Origin: Locusta migratoria
Taxonomy: Eukaryota > Arthropoda > Insecta > Orthoptera > Acrididae
NCBI GenBank assembly: GCA_026315105.1
Contig: JAOYRU010002252.1
Span: forward strand, 124,001-188,000
Direction: 5' to 3'
Length of the DNA: 64,000 bases
The notes beneath the pieces are model-generated. The model did no database searches. It had not been told where the DNA came from and saw nothing but the letters and a program-made list of their open reading frames with translations. Shown in pieces: positions 27,767-39,470 of the stretch. Made by a program: the position numbers and the translations under genes. Each line of letters starts with the position of its first letter. The first letter of the stretch is position 1.

Positions 27767-30452
27767 TCCCCATGACAGCCTGTACATTATAAACTGGAAT
27801 GCCGATGGCGTTCTGAACCAAAAGTATACACTTGAGCACTTCCTGGATGACAATAGAGTAGACATTGCGCTCATCACGGAGACTCACCTTGAGCCCGACC
27901 AAAACCTGTCTATTAGGAACTATTGTCTATATAGGAATGATAGATTAGATCGCCCAAAGGGTGGTACCTTAGTTTTAGTTAAAAATAGGATCCCCCACAG
28001 ACAAGTTGAGCTGCCACAACTTGTCAGACTAGAGGCTACAGCCATAGAACTTAAGTTAGACGATAAGTTAGTAATATTAGTTGCTGCATACCATCCTCCA
28101 GATGGGAACATACCAGTCAACGACCTAGCAGCACTCTTAGATTTAGGGCAGACAGTCATACTAGGTGGGGACTTGAACTCCAAAAACAGGGCTTGGGGTT
28201 GCGTTGCAACAAACGCCAGTGGAACAGCGCTCCACAACTTCCTAGGTGCAAACAATGATCTGGGTCTGATTGCACCAGAAGAACCTACACACTTCCCGCG
28301 CAATCATAACCACAGACCAGACATCCTCGATATATTCTTAACGAAGAATTTCGAAAATGCCTATAACCCTGTAGTCATCAAGGAGCTTGATTCGGATCAT
28401 GACCCAGTAGGCCTTGAAATAACCGGTGCCAGGCACGGGGGGGTGGACAAGGCTTATTATTACACCTGCCACACTGACTGGGAATCATACAGTCGACTTG
28501 TGGAATTGCACACTGCAAATCCACCAAGTCTTAACTCACGAAACGAAATCAACGAAGCTGTGGAACATTTCACAAATACGTTAAATGAGTGCATGAAACA
28601 CTCCACAACTAAGACTAGGCACCTGAATCGCAGACAGGATCTCCCAGAAGAGATTCAGGAGCTCCTCAGAACAAAGAGGAGAATTAGGAAGCGTTGGCAA
28701 AGCTATCGAGACCCAATCGATAGACGAATCGCCAACAGCTTGGCCCAGGAGATCAGGGTAGCTCTAGCAGAGTTCAGGAGTGCTCGCTGGACCCAGACAC
28801 TGGAGGACACTCACGACAACCCACAAAAATTCTGGAGAATCGTCAAGTCTCGTAAACAAACGGCGAAATCCATCAAACCGCTCCATGGAGAAAACGGCCT
28901 TGTCTACGACCCCCCAGACAAAGCAGAGGCGATGGCTAACTCTCTGGAACGCCAGTTCATGGAGAACATAGTCATCGACGAGGAGGCAGACGACCATGAA
29001 GAAGAAGTCATCAGGGCTGTGCCAAGAATACTACGACGAAGAACACAGACCGCTTTCCAACCTGTGTCCTGCCAAACAATCTGCTCAATCCTACAAGGGC
29101 TCGGCAACTCCAAATCACCCGGTCCCGATGGCATTAAGCCACTACAACTCAAAAATCTTCCTCCCTCCGCCATTCAAACCCTAACCAACATTTACAACTC
29201 CTGTCTCTCACGATCCTACTTTCCAACACCATGGAAAACTGCCAAGGTGATAACCATTCCCAAACCCAACAAAAATCCTCTCTTCCCACAAAACCACAGA
29301 CCAATTTCCCTCCTATGCATACTAGGCAAAACTCTAGAGCGCCTAATCCTAAAAGCATTCCACGAATACCTTACAGACAGAAACATAACCATTCAGGAAC
29401 AATTTGGCTTCCGTGCTGGTCATAGCACAGTATCCCAGGCCACCCGAGTAGTTGAGCAGATTTGCAAGGCTAGGGCGGAAAAACAGAGCACCGCTGCAGT
29501 ATTCTTGGACATAGAGAAAGCCTTTGATCGTGTCTGGCACGACGGATTAATATACAAGCTCCACCGAAATGACTGTCCGCAACATATACTTAAGATCCTG
29601 GCTTCATTTCTTAGGAATAGGAATTTCTATGTTAAATTAGATAATAGTGAAAGTAGTTTTAAGGAAATAGAGGCAGGCGTACCACAGGGTTCAGTCCTGG
29701 GCCCCTCCCTCTATAGTTTTTACACCAACGATATCCCAAAGCGGCACAACACACATCTCGCACTGTTTGCAGATGATACTGCTGTGTACGCCAGCCACCC
29801 AAACCCAGGTTATGCAGTCATGAATACACAACGTCACCTAGACCAAATTACACAATGGTGTAACTTGTGGAAAATTAAAATAAATCCAACAAAATGCCAC
29901 GCCATAATGTTCACAACCAGAAGGAGACCTCCTAACCGTCAACTGAAAATTGAGGGAAGGGATCTGCCCTGGTGTGAAAATATCAAATATCTGGGTCTAA
30001 AAATAGATAACAAACTCTTATGGAATGACCATATCACTGACGCCTGTAACCTGGGTTTGGGCAGGCTCTACCAACTATATCCATTGCTAAAAGGCAATGG
30101 CTTGACCACATCAACAAAACTAATGACATGGAAGATGGTGGTCCTTCCACAGCTATTATATGGATGTGAAGTGTACAGTATGGCAGCTGACACCCACATC
30201 AAAAAAATTCAAGTAGTGCAAAACAAGGCGCTCAGAATAATCACTGACGCACCTTGGTTTGTATCTAACAATACTATCCACAACGACACCAACATGCCGT
30301 TGATTTCAAATATAATCAAAAAGAGAACCACAGAGTTCTATAACAAATCGGAAACATCTCCCTACGAGTTAATAGCAGCTCTAGGGAATGATCCCTTTGT
30401 AATTAACTACAAACACCCAAAAAATACAATAACCCGGCACTTTAGGGTATAA
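27756..30452 (+). CDS. Element D ORF2: endonuclease plus reverse transcriptase
   Basis: An 898-aa protein. Endonuclease: N15 (NWNADG), E42 (TETHLEP), D139 and N141 (GGDLNSK), S213-D214-H215 (SDHDPV), all present. Reverse transcriptase: RPISLLCILGKTLERLI, EQFGFRAGHSTVSQATR, LDIEKAFDRVWHDGL, GVPQGSVLGPSLYSFYTNDIP, and FADD at 671-674. It has no RNase H or terminal knuckle. By my count 40 of its first 65 residues are identical to element E ORF2. It overlaps ORF1 by 11 nt in the +1 frame. Confidence 0.97.
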   Translation: MALNPHDSLYIINWNADGVLNQKYTLEHFLDDNRVDIALITETHLEPDQNLSIRNYCLYRNDRLDRPKGGTLVLVKNRIPHRQVELPQLVRLEATAIELKLDDKLVILVAAYHPPDGNIPVNDLAALLDLGQTVILGGDLNSKNRAWGCVATNASGTALHNFLGANNDLGLIAPEEPTHFPRNHNHRPDILDIFLTKNFENAYNPVVIKELDSDHDPVGLEITGARHGGVDKAYYYTCHTDWESYSRLVELHTANPPSLNSRNEINEAVEHFTNTLNECMKHSTTKTRHLNRRQDLPEEIQELLRTKRRIRKRWQSYRDPIDRRIANSLAQEIRVALAEFRSARWTQTLEDTHDNPQKFWRIVKSRKQTAKSIKPLHGENGLVYDPPDKAEAMANSLERQFMENIVIDEEADDHEEEVIRAVPRILRRRTQTAFQPVSCQTICSILQGLGNSKSPGPDGIKPLQLKNLPPSAIQTLTNIYNSCLSRSYFPTPWKTAKVITIPKPNKNPLFPQNHRPISLLCILGKTLERLILKAFHEYLTDRNITIQEQFGFRAGHSTVSQATRVVEQICKARAEKQSTAAVFLDIEKAFDRVWHDGLIYKLHRNDCPQHILKILASFLRNRNFYVKLDNSESSFKEIEAGVPQGSVLGPSLYSFYTNDIPKRHNTHLALFADDTAVYASHPNPGYAVMNTQRHLDQITQWCNLWKIKINPTKCHAIMFTTRRRPPNRQLKIEGRDLPWCENIKYLGLKIDNKLLWNDHITDACNLGLGRLYQLYPLLKGNGLTTSTKLMTWKMVVLPQLLYGCEVYSMAADTHIKKIQVVQNKALRIITDAPWFVSNNTIHNDTNMPLISNIIKKRTTEFYNKSETSPYELIAALGNDPFVINYKHPKNTITRHFRV

Positions 30453-30591
30453 TACAATCAAAACCAACAACCTTCACGAAACCCAAACCAAACATGTTGT
30501 AAAAGCAGAAAACTCAGACAGAAGGCATTAAGGCTAAGACCACCGGACCTTCAGGTATACATGGGCAAGAGCCCAGACATGAACAGCTCAA
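30453..30591 (+). other. Element D 3' UTR with terminal hairpin
   Basis: 139 nt with no AATAAA and no poly(A). It shares GACAGAAGGCAT and the terminal hairpin with element E: stem TGGGC/GCCCA around AAGA (30562-30575), 16 nt before the junction. Confidence 0.65.
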
Positions 30592-30604
30592 GCGCAGCGG
30601 GCCA
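30592..30604. repeat. Target-site duplication of element D, right copy
   Basis: Matches 25932-25944 and leads into the normal H2B leader. Confidence 0.92.
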
Positions 30605-30655
30605 CTGTGCTGAGAGACGCTGAGCTGTACGGTACGGATCGCTGCTGCTGACGAG

Positions 30656-31027
30656 ATGCCGCCCAAGACTAGTGGAAAGGCCGCGAAGAAGGCGGGCAAG
30701 GCGCAGAAGAATATCTCGAAGGGCGACAAGAAGAAGAAGCGCAAGAGGAAGGAGAGCTATGCCATCTACATTTACAAGGTGCTGAAGCAGGTGCACCCTG
30801 ACACGGGCATCTCGTCGAAGGCGTTGAGCATCATGAACAGCTTTGTGAACGACATTTTCGAGCGCATTGCTGCCGAGGCGTCGCGCCTGGCGCACTACAA
30901 CAAGCGGTCGACGATCACGTCCCGCGAGATCCAGACCGCTGTGCGGCTGTTGCTGCCCGGCGAGCTGGCCAAGCACGCCGTGAGCGAGGGCACCAAGGCG
31001 GTGACCAAGTACACGAGCTCGAAGTAG
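30656..31027 (+). CDS. H2B: Histone H2B, unit 2 (promoter displaced by element D; Met57Leu)
   Basis: A 123-aa H2B, identical to the other copies except that codon 57 is TTG rather than ATG (30824; KALSIMNS instead of KAMSIMNS). This is the only amino-acid difference I find among the complete histone copies. Its TATA box is about 4.7 kb upstream, behind element D, so reduced expression and relaxed constraint are plausible. Confidence 0.98.
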   Translation: MPPKTSGKAAKKAGKAQKNISKGDKKKKRKRKESYAIYIYKVLKQVHPDTGISSKALSIMNSFVNDIFERIAAEASRLAHYNKRSTITSREIQTAVRLLLPGELAKHAVSEGTKAVTKYTSSK

Positions 31028-31115
31028 AGCGGTCGGCTGCTTGTTTTCTCTCCTGTGATTGGCGAAAAAGAAGCTGCCGCCTCTGTGCTTTGGGGGTGCA
31101 CGGAAACAAAAAAAC

Positions 31116-31131
31116 GGCCCTTTTCAGGGCC
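31116..31131 (+). terminator. H2B 3' stem-loop, unit 2
   Basis: Canonical GGCCCTTTTCAGGGCC followed by ACCACA. Confidence 0.95.
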
Positions 31132-32045
31132 ACCACATGTGTCTGTAGCCGAAGAGCGGGATTGTCTGTCGTGCCCTCTGTGTGTCCGTTTTGGCTTGTT
31201 TGTTTGTGTTTGTATTTTATTTATTTTTTAATTACTGTCCTATTTCGATGGCGATGCCAAATTTTGTTGTGCGGTTTGCGTCTGTGTGTGTGTGTGTGGC
31301 GTCGAATATACATACGTGGGCGGGCTGGCTGTGAGCGAGGGTGCGCGTCGTCGGAGATGGGGGGCGATATGACGCGGCGTTGCTCGGATATATGGGGGCT
31401 GGGAGAGGAGGCAGGCGGCCCGGGATTTGTTTGCGTTTTTCGGCTGTGGGTGACGTGCTACTTTTGCGGAGGGCGGTGGTTTTTTGGGTTGTCGTTGTCG
31501 CTTGGGGAACAGGAAGAGAGTAGAGGAAAGGCCAAAGAAAGAAAGGAAAGAAAAACCCACCAACAGAAGAGAGATATGACGATACGAGTTCCGTTGTTTG
31601 GCGGAGTTTTGAGCGCGGCGCGTTTGCTTTGTGAGCAGCGGCCGGCCGCGAAGTTGGCGGTGTGCGCGCGCCCCCTGGCGGCGGCGGGTTGCTGCGGCCA
31701 GGAGAGGGCGTTGGCGGGCGGTTGCCGCGGCGCGTGGTTGTGGAGAGAGGGAGCGCGTCTTGTTTTGGCTGGGCGGCGGCGAGACGGACGGAAGGTGGGT
31801 AATGTTGTGGTGCGGGCGAGCGGCCGCGTCGTCGTCGTGTGACACGAGGAAACAGTCGTCCGTTTTGTGTGTGCCTTGTGTCCTCTTTGTGCAATTTTTT
31901 GGTGGTAGTCGTTTGGTCGATGGTTTGTTTTCTTTTGTCCCGCCGCTTGTCTTGTTGGGTTTGTATTCTTGTGTGTTCCCCTGACAGTGTATGTCCGAAT
32001 ATGAGGCGGCCCCCTAGTTTCGTGGCTGCGGTCGCCGCTGTGGCT

Positions 32046-32077
<32 letters not shown>

Positions 32078-32799
32078 GTGGTTTGTGCTGGCGGCGGCCC
32101 CTTGTTTTGGAGGGGAGGCGGTGGGTGGAAGGAAGGAAGGAACGAACGAACGGCCGGCCCCCAAGGGAGGAAACCAAAAGCGAGAGGAATGGCTATGGGT
32201 GTGTGTGTGTTGCCCGCACCGGCGAGCTCGGGGTGCGGCAGCAGCAGACAGACAGACTGTGCTGTGCTGCCCTGCCCTGTTTTGTCTTTGTCGTTGCTGT
32301 TGCCGACTGTGTGTTGTGACGCGTGGCAAATGGGGAGGCTGGGTGGGTGGCGGTGAGTGTAGTGTTTTTGAGGCGAACGTCGCGCGGCCGGTATTGCCCG
32401 TTGGTTTTTGTGTGTGTGTGTGTGCGCCACGGTCGGTAGCCCGTGGCCGCGGGGGGTGTTGCAGTTTTGTGGCGGGGCCCGCCCGCCGCGCCCGTTTTGG
32501 TGTGTGTGTTGTTTGTTTTTGTTGTTTTTTTCCGGTGTTGTTTTGTGTGTGCCTGTTGGGTGGGCGCGCCTCTTTTTTCGGGGAAATTGTGGCTGCACGA
32601 GCGGGCGGTTTGTGTGGGCGCGCCAAGACGAAGCGCTGTTGACGCCGCGCAACCCTTGTAAGTTTTAACGGGCAGCCGGGGACCGCCTTGTGCCCCGTGG
32701 CCCCGCTTAACGAACGGCGCACGTGGTCGGCTGGGTAACGGCGCTGTGACGTTTCCCCCTGAACGCGTGTGAGCCTTTTTTTTTAACGTGTGGTTGTGA

Positions 32800-32947
32800 C
32801 CTAACCTAACCTAACCCAACCCAACGTGCGTTGAACCCGTTAACCTAACCCAAACCCCTCCTTAACCTAACCTCTGAAGAAGTGTTAACCTTAACCTAAC
32901 CTAACGTAACCTAACGCGCAACCTCCTTAACCTAACCTAACCGAACG
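32800..32947 (-). repeat. Telomere-like CCTAA/TTAGG repeats, unit 2 spacer
   Basis: Copy of the 17641-17788 block with the same interruptions. Confidence 0.75.
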
Positions 32948-34257
32948 TAAAAGGGGTGTCTGGTAGCGCCCGGAAACGCCGCGTACAAGAGAGAGAGAGG
33001 GAAAAAAAAAAACCTGTCTGTGTGGGCGCTGCGATGGAAAACGTAACGTTTTTTGCTGTTTAATAATAAAAAGAAGAAACGAAAACGAAACGCGTTACCG
33101 ACCCCCGAACGGTGTTTAGCGTCGAGTAGTCGCGCGCGTCGGCGGGGGAAAGAAGGAGACGGAAGGAAACGAAGAAAAAGACGAGGAAGCACCAAAAGCA
33201 GCAAGAAGAGAAGAAAAAGAGGAGAAGAGAGAAGAGAAAACACACGCGTAGCGTACCGGGGCGGTGGGCTGTGTGTGTCCCCTGTCCCCCGAAGGTTGTC
33301 GAGGGGAAGCGCGCCGCGCCTCGTAGGAGGAGAGGACGCCCGTCGGTTTTGGCGTGTCGCGTCCCAAATCAAATTATTGCTGTGTGTGTGCGCGCGCGCT
33401 TGTGCCGGCGTGCGGTGGGCGGACGCCCTTGTCCCGTAGCGTGGGGTGTGTGTGGGTGCAGGTTTTTTCCGTGGCTGTTTGGGGGCGGGCTGCGGTGCGC
33501 GCCGCGCGGCGGCATTTTTGCCGACAATTTTTTTGTGTGGCGACGTGGCGGAATGTGTGTGTTGCGTGGACGTGTGTGGGCGAGGGTGAGAGGCTGGCTG
33601 GCGTACGGGGGGGTGGCGACGGCGGCAGGTGGGTGTCGCACGCACGGGACGCGGCGGATGGGAGGCGATGGGCCGGTGGTGCCGGGTTTGCACGCCCGTC
33701 ATCGCCGCACGCTTGGCTTTGGGGGCGCGCGCCGCCGGCCGTTTGGGGAGGGCGGGCTGGGCGGCGGTGTGGAGGCGTTGCCGAAGGTTTGGGCACTGTG
33801 CCGGTACGTTGGGTGGGGTCGTGGGGGCGGCATTCGGGCGGGGGCGGCGATTCTCGGCGGGCGTGGCCAGGCTGTTTGGCGCGGTAGGCGCACTTTGGCG
33901 GCGTTTTGCGGCACGACGGTGGGGATGCGCGGGCGCCGCGAGCGGGCCAGCGGGTAGCCCCATCCTTGGTGGCCGGAATGGCGCGGGCGGTGTGGGCGCG
34001 GGTGCGGGGCGACGCCGGCCACGCTGCCGGACGTGCGAGCGTAGCAAGCGCGCGAGGCGGCGCGCGGCGGCGCGCAGAGTGGCGGCCGCTCTCTTGGCCG
34101 TCCGCGCCCGCTCGCGACACTGGCGGTGCGCGGGCGCGCCGCGATTATTCCCTGCCGCTCTGCGCCCGCGTAGAGTAGTACGTGCGCGCCACACAGCCAG
34201 CTTGTCGTCTCTCCTCCGAGTCTTTGTCGCTCTTTTTTCCTCTGCTGAAGAACGGAG

Positions 34258-34956
34258 ATGGCGGATCAGGCGGCCACGAACGAGACTGCTGCGGCCCCCG
34301 CGGCCACGGGCACGACGAAGAAGGCCAAGTCGGCGGCGGCGTCTGCGAAGAAGCCGCGCGCCAAGCCTGCGCACCCGCGCACCTCTGAGATGGTGACGGC
34401 GGCCATCAAGAGCCTGAAGGAGCGCGGCGGGTCGTCGCTGCAGGCCATCAAGAAGTACATAGCGGCGCACTACAAGCTGGACGCCGAGAAGCTGGCGCCG
34501 TTTATCAAGAAGTACCTCAAGTCGGCCGTCGTCGCCGGCGAGCTGGTTCAGACGAAGGGCAAGGGCGCGTCCGGCTCGTTTAAACTGGCTGGAGGCGGAG
34601 CTGCCGGCGGTTCGGCCGAGGGCGGCAAGGCGCGCGCCGCCGGCGCTGCCAAGAAGCGGCGCGCCGCTCCGGCGGCCAGCAAGGAGAAGAAGGGCGCCCG
34701 CGCTGCCGGCGCCAAGAAGGCTGGCGGTGTGAAGGCGGCTACGGGGCGCAAGGCGGGCGCTGCCAAGAAGGCGTCTGGCGCCGCCGCCGCCCCCGCCGGG
34801 GCCAAGAAGGCTGCTGCGGCCAAGCCGGCCAAGGCCAAGTCGCCCTCGAAGGCGAAGAAGGCTGCCAAGGTCCCGACGAAGAAGCCGAAGGCGCCCCGCC
34901 CCAAGAAGGCGACGACGCCGTCGAAGGCGAAGGCGTCGCCCAAGAAGAAGAAGTAA
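34258..34956 (+). CDS. H1: Linker histone H1, unit 3
   Basis: Encodes the same 232-aa protein as unit 1, in the first uninterrupted unit. Confidence 0.98.
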   Translation: MADQAATNETAAAPAATGTTKKAKSAAASAKKPRAKPAHPRTSEMVTAAIKSLKERGGSSLQAIKKYIAAHYKLDAEKLAPFIKKYLKSAVVAGELVQTKGKGASGSFKLAGGGAAGGSAEGGKARAAGAAKKRRAAPAASKEKKGARAAGAKKAGGVKAATGRKAGAAKKASGAAAAPAGAKKAAAAKPAKAKSPSKAKKAAKVPTKKPKAPRPKKATTPSKAKASPKKKK

Positions 34957-35098
34957 AGCAGAGAAAAGTGCGCAGCCGTTTGGGTTGCGGTCCCCCCCAC
35001 GCAGTGGCGAGCTGCCAAAGCGCGCGTCGCCGCCGCCAGGCACGGCGGCTGTCCTGCCTGCCTGCCTGCCGCGGTCGTCGCGCGTTGCCGCCCAAAAC

Positions 35099-35114
35099 GG
35101 CCCTTCTCAGGGCC
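35099..35114 (+). terminator. H1 3' stem-loop, unit 3
   Basis: TCTC-loop variant, as in the other H1 copies. Confidence 0.93.
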
Positions 35115-36172
35115 ATCACATGTTTGCCGAGGAGCTGAGTTGTCGTGTTGCTGTTTACAGCGGGCCTGTGGGGGGAGGGGACAGGGAGAGAGAGGAGTAG
35201 TAGTTTAGTGTGTATTGGTAGTTGTTTTTCGTTTTGTTGCTGTTTGGAGCGCCGCGTGCGTGGCCGCCTGGCTTGCCTTTTTTTGTTTTTGCCGCGCCAC
35301 ACAGAAAGAAAAAGAAAAGAAATCTATAGCAATGCGTGTTGCGCGTCGTTGCGGGGGTGGGTCTGTGTCTGGTGAGTGTGGTGCGGCCGCCGCGCCCGCC
35401 CGCGCTCTCTTTTTGTTGTATGACGTGATTTGATGGGGGTTGTGCGTGGAGTAGCGCTAGCGCGGCCGCGCGCCCGCCGTTGTTTTTGGTTGTATACACT
35501 GTCTGTGGTGCTGGTGTTCGGCCCCAGCAGTGTGGTCTTGGTTTGGTTTGTTGTTGTTGTTCTCTTGTTTTGGCGGCCACGCCACGCCACGCAAAAATTG
35601 ATAAGCTTGTTACAAATTTGGTGCCGTTGCGTGGCGGCGGCCGCCTTTTCTTTTCTGTTGTATTTGGTTTCGGGTTGTGAAACATGTCGAAAGAGAGGAG
35701 GCCTGTCCTGCGTGTGTCGCCCCTGGACGGCGGCCACAGAAATGGTGCGAATTGTGGGCTCGCCTTTTTGTTTTTGTTTTGGGTTTGTTTTTTTTTTTTT
35801 TTTTTGGCGTCGGTAGCTGAGAGAGAGGAGGCCACACGTAAAATATTTTTATTTACATTATTATTATTATATCGCACACACATATGATTTGGTGTCGTGT
35901 CGTTTTTGTGCCAAGCAGCAGTGGCCCTTATTTGTTGTTATGCGATGTTGTATGTGTAGGTCGCGTTGTTTTGGCGGGAGCGACGAGGAGGGGGGCAAAA
36001 AGAGGGGGCGGGCGCTTTTGACGGTCGGCGGCGGCGGCCACAAAGGAAGGAAGGAGGACACCGACGTACGTCCGTCCGCCCGCCCGTTGGCTGGAAAAAA
36101 AAAAAAGAGAGAGAGGAAACGACTTGACGACGACGACGACAATGTTTTTGCTCGCTCTCGAGAGGTGTTAGT

Positions 36173-36188
36173 GGCCCTGAAAAGGGCC
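36173..36188 (-). terminator. H3 3' stem-loop, unit 3
   Basis: Canonical stem-loop on the minus strand. Confidence 0.95.
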
Positions 36189-36232
36189 GTTTTTGTGCGC
36201 GTCGTGCAGTCAGTCGCCAGCAGCTTGCTTGC

Positions 36233-37226
<994 letters not shown>

Positions 37227-37405
37227 GGCAGCGTCCCCGTCTGTCGGTTTTTGCGGCTCTTTTCCCTGCCTGCCACTGCCATGGGGGCGAACGAAAAAAA
37301 GAAAGAACAACAAAACAGTGTTCCCCCCCGCGCGCGTCCGTCTTGTCTGTTGTGGCAGGGCGGAAGGCGCGGGTGGGCGGGGAAAGGAGGAGGAGGCGAC
37401 AAAAC

Positions 37406-37421
37406 GGCCCTTTTCAGGGCC
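37406..37421 (+). terminator. H4 3' stem-loop, unit 3
   Basis: Canonical GGCCCTTTTCAGGGCC followed by ACCACA. Confidence 0.95.
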
Positions 37422-38201
37422 ACCACACTTGTGTTCGAGAGAAAGTGCAAAGTTGTAGTCGTGTCGTCGTTTGTTGTTTTTTGTTGAGAGAGAGGAGGTG
37501 TTTCCTCCGTTAGGTATTATAATATATATTTTAGTTGTGTTTTGGGGGGGCCCTTTTCGTATTTTATTATTGTTTTCGCGAGCGAGCGTGTGATGTGGTT
37601 GCTGTTGCGACGGATGGTGCCCGGTGGTGTGTGTGGGATGCGGCCGAGAGAGAGGAGGGAGGGAGGGATTGGTGGTAAAGAAAGAAAGGACGGCGAAAAA
37701 AGAAAAAGAAGAAAAAGAAGAAAAAAAAAAAAAAAAGGTGTGTGTGTGGCGTCCCTTCCGAAGACGCGCGGCGGCCGGCCAGCCAGCCAGCCAGCAGCCG
37801 CTGTTTGTCGTCCATGGATTGATTTCGTGGCTCTCCTCGCGTTTTGTGTTTGTGTTTGTTGCCCCCGCGGTTGTGTGCGTGCGCGCGCGCGCGCGCGCGC
37901 GCGCCACACTGTCGGCAACGGGGGGGTAAAAGCGCGGCGTGTGTTGACGCGGGCGCCCCTACCTCTAGTAGCGTGCATATATACTAGTGTTTCTTTTGTG
38001 CTGGTCTGGTCTCTTTTTGTTTGTTTTTCCGTCGCCGTGGTCTGTTTGTGGCAGGACCACCTGTGACGGGTGGCCGGGGGTGCGTGAAGCCGCGATATTC
38101 GCGCCGCCCCCCAAGCGTCGTAGCGTAGGTTAGGTTAGGTAGGTTTCAGTCGTAGACGGACGACCGATTAATTTTGCTCTGTTTGCCGAAAGGTGTATGG
38201 T

Positions 38202-38217
38202 GGCCCTGAAAAGGGCC
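38202..38217 (-). terminator. H2A 3' stem-loop, unit 3
   Basis: Canonical stem-loop on the minus strand. Confidence 0.95.
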
Positions 38218-38357
38218 GATTGTGCACAGACCGCGGCGCGCGGGCGGGCGGGTGGGGTGGGGTGGGGTGCCAGGCAGGAGACTGGCACCACCACACGACA
38301 CGACACGGCACGGCGCGCGCTTTGCGACCACGAGGGAGGGGGAGGCTGGCTGGCTGT

Positions 38358-38732
38358 TTATGCCTTCTTCTCGGTCTTCTTTGGCAGCAGGACGGCCTGG
38401 ATGTTGGGCAGGACACCGCCCTGTGCGATGGTGACGCCCGACAGGAGCTTGTTGAGCTCCTCGTCGTTGCGGATGGCGAGCTGGAGGTGGCGCGGGATGA
38501 TGCGCGTCTTCTTGTTGTCGCGCGCCGCGTTGCCGGCCAACTCGAGCACCTCAGCGGCGAGGTACTCCATGACGGCGGCCAGGTAGACTGGCGCTCCGGC
38601 GCCGACGCGCTCGGCGTAGTTTCCCTTTCGCAGCAGCCTGTGGATTCTGCCGACCGGGAACTGGAGTCCTGCCCGGCTGGAGCGGGACTTTGACTTTCCC
38701 TTGACTTTGCCGCCCTTTCCGCGTCCGGACAT
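38358..38732 (-). CDS. H2A: Histone H2A, unit 3
   Basis: Same 124-aa protein as unit 1, with an intact promoter. The frame is open upstream but the conserved MSGRGKGG sets the start. Confidence 0.99.
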   Translation of the reverse strand: MSGRGKGGKVKGKSKSRSSRAGLQFPVGRIHRLLRKGNYAERVGAGAPVYLAAVMEYLAAEVLELAGNAARDNKKTRIIPRHLQLAIRNDEELNKLLSGVTIAQGGVLPNIQAVLLPKKTEKKA

Positions 38733-38994
38733 GGCTGGTTGTGGAAGTCGGTGCGAGACGAGAGCTGTAGTAGCGAAGATCCGACCCGCAGCGAGTCGAG
38801 CAGCTGAGTGAACGCGGCTGGCGGCGGGTCGCCCCCCTTTATGGCCTCGGGTGCGGCGGCCGGTTGCGCGCGCTCCCCATTGGTCGGCGGTGGGAAGCGG
38901 GCGAGCTTTTATAAAGGGCGCGCGGCGGGCGCGCAGCGGGCCACTGTGCTGAGAGACGCTGAGCTGTACGGTACGGATCGCTGCTGCTGACGAG
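38733..38994. promoter_or_regulatory. Uninterrupted divergent H2A/H2B promoter, unit 3
   Basis: 262 bp with both leaders. H2A box CATAAAG at 38837-38843 (minus), inverted CCAAT (ATTGG) at 38879-38883, H2B box TATAAAG at 38910-38916 (plus). The empty target sites of element B (38811-38821) and of D/E (38931-38943) are visible. Confidence 0.88.
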
Positions 38995-39366
38995 ATGCCG
39001 CCCAAGACTAGTGGAAAGGCCGCGAAGAAGGCGGGCAAGGCGCAGAAGAATATCTCGAAGGGCGACAAGAAGAAGAAGCGCAAGAGGAAGGAGAGCTATG
39101 CCATCTACATTTACAAGGTGCTGAAGCAGGTGCACCCTGACACGGGCATCTCGTCGAAGGCGATGAGCATCATGAACAGCTTTGTGAACGACATTTTCGA
39201 GCGCATTGCTGCCGAGGCGTCGCGCCTGGCGCACTACAACAAGCGGTCGACGATCACGTCCCGCGAGATCCAGACCGCTGTGCGGCTGTTGCTGCCCGGC
39301 GAGCTGGCCAAGCACGCCGTGAGCGAGGGCACCAAGGCGGTGACCAAGTACACGAGCTCGAAGTAG
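38995..39366 (+). CDS. H2B: Histone H2B, unit 3
   Basis: Same 123-aa protein as unit 1 (Met57), with an intact promoter. Confidence 0.99.
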   Translation: MPPKTSGKAAKKAGKAQKNISKGDKKKKRKRKESYAIYIYKVLKQVHPDTGISSKAMSIMNSFVNDIFERIAAEASRLAHYNKRSTITSREIQTAVRLLLPGELAKHAVSEGTKAVTKYTSSK

Positions 39367-39454
39367 AGCGGTCGGCTGCTTGTTTTCTCTCCTGTGATTG
39401 GCGAAAAAGAAGCTGCCGCCTCTGTGCTTTGGGGGTGCACGGAAACAAAAAAAC

Positions 39455-39470
39455 GGCCCTTTTCAGGGCC
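39455..39470 (+). terminator. H2B 3' stem-loop, unit 3
   Basis: Canonical GGCCCTTTTCAGGGCC followed by ACCACA. Confidence 0.95.

Larger units (their letters stand above)
25945..30591 (+). mobile_element. Element D: full-length Jockey-like non-LTR retrotransposon at the H2B start site
   Basis: A 4.65-kb element in the sense direction of H2B: about 514-nt 5' UTR, ORF1, ORF2 and a 139-nt 3' UTR. It is visibly richer in A and T than elements A-C and the surrounding histone DNA. It occupies the same nucleotide of the H2B promoter as element E in unit 4. Both ORFs are intact. Confidence 0.96.
31028..34257. other. Long H2B-H1 spacer between units 2 and 3
   Basis: Same layout as 15871-19097, with a slightly longer TG run at about 32047-32077; no gene seen. 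Confidence 0.85.
34957..36232. other. Convergent H1/H3 3' spacer, unit 3
   Basis: Same content as 1826-3101; no gene seen. Confidence 0.85.
37227..38357. other. Convergent H4/H2A 3' spacer, unit 3
   Basis: Same content as 8573-9702; no gene seen. Confidence 0.85.

Noticed and set aside
30554..30560. GTATAC (D) and ATATATAT (E, near 51884) in the 3' UTRs as TATA boxes restoring H2B transcription
   Set aside because: They lie about 45-50 nt before the native start, further than usual. I keep them only as AT-rich words next to the hairpin.
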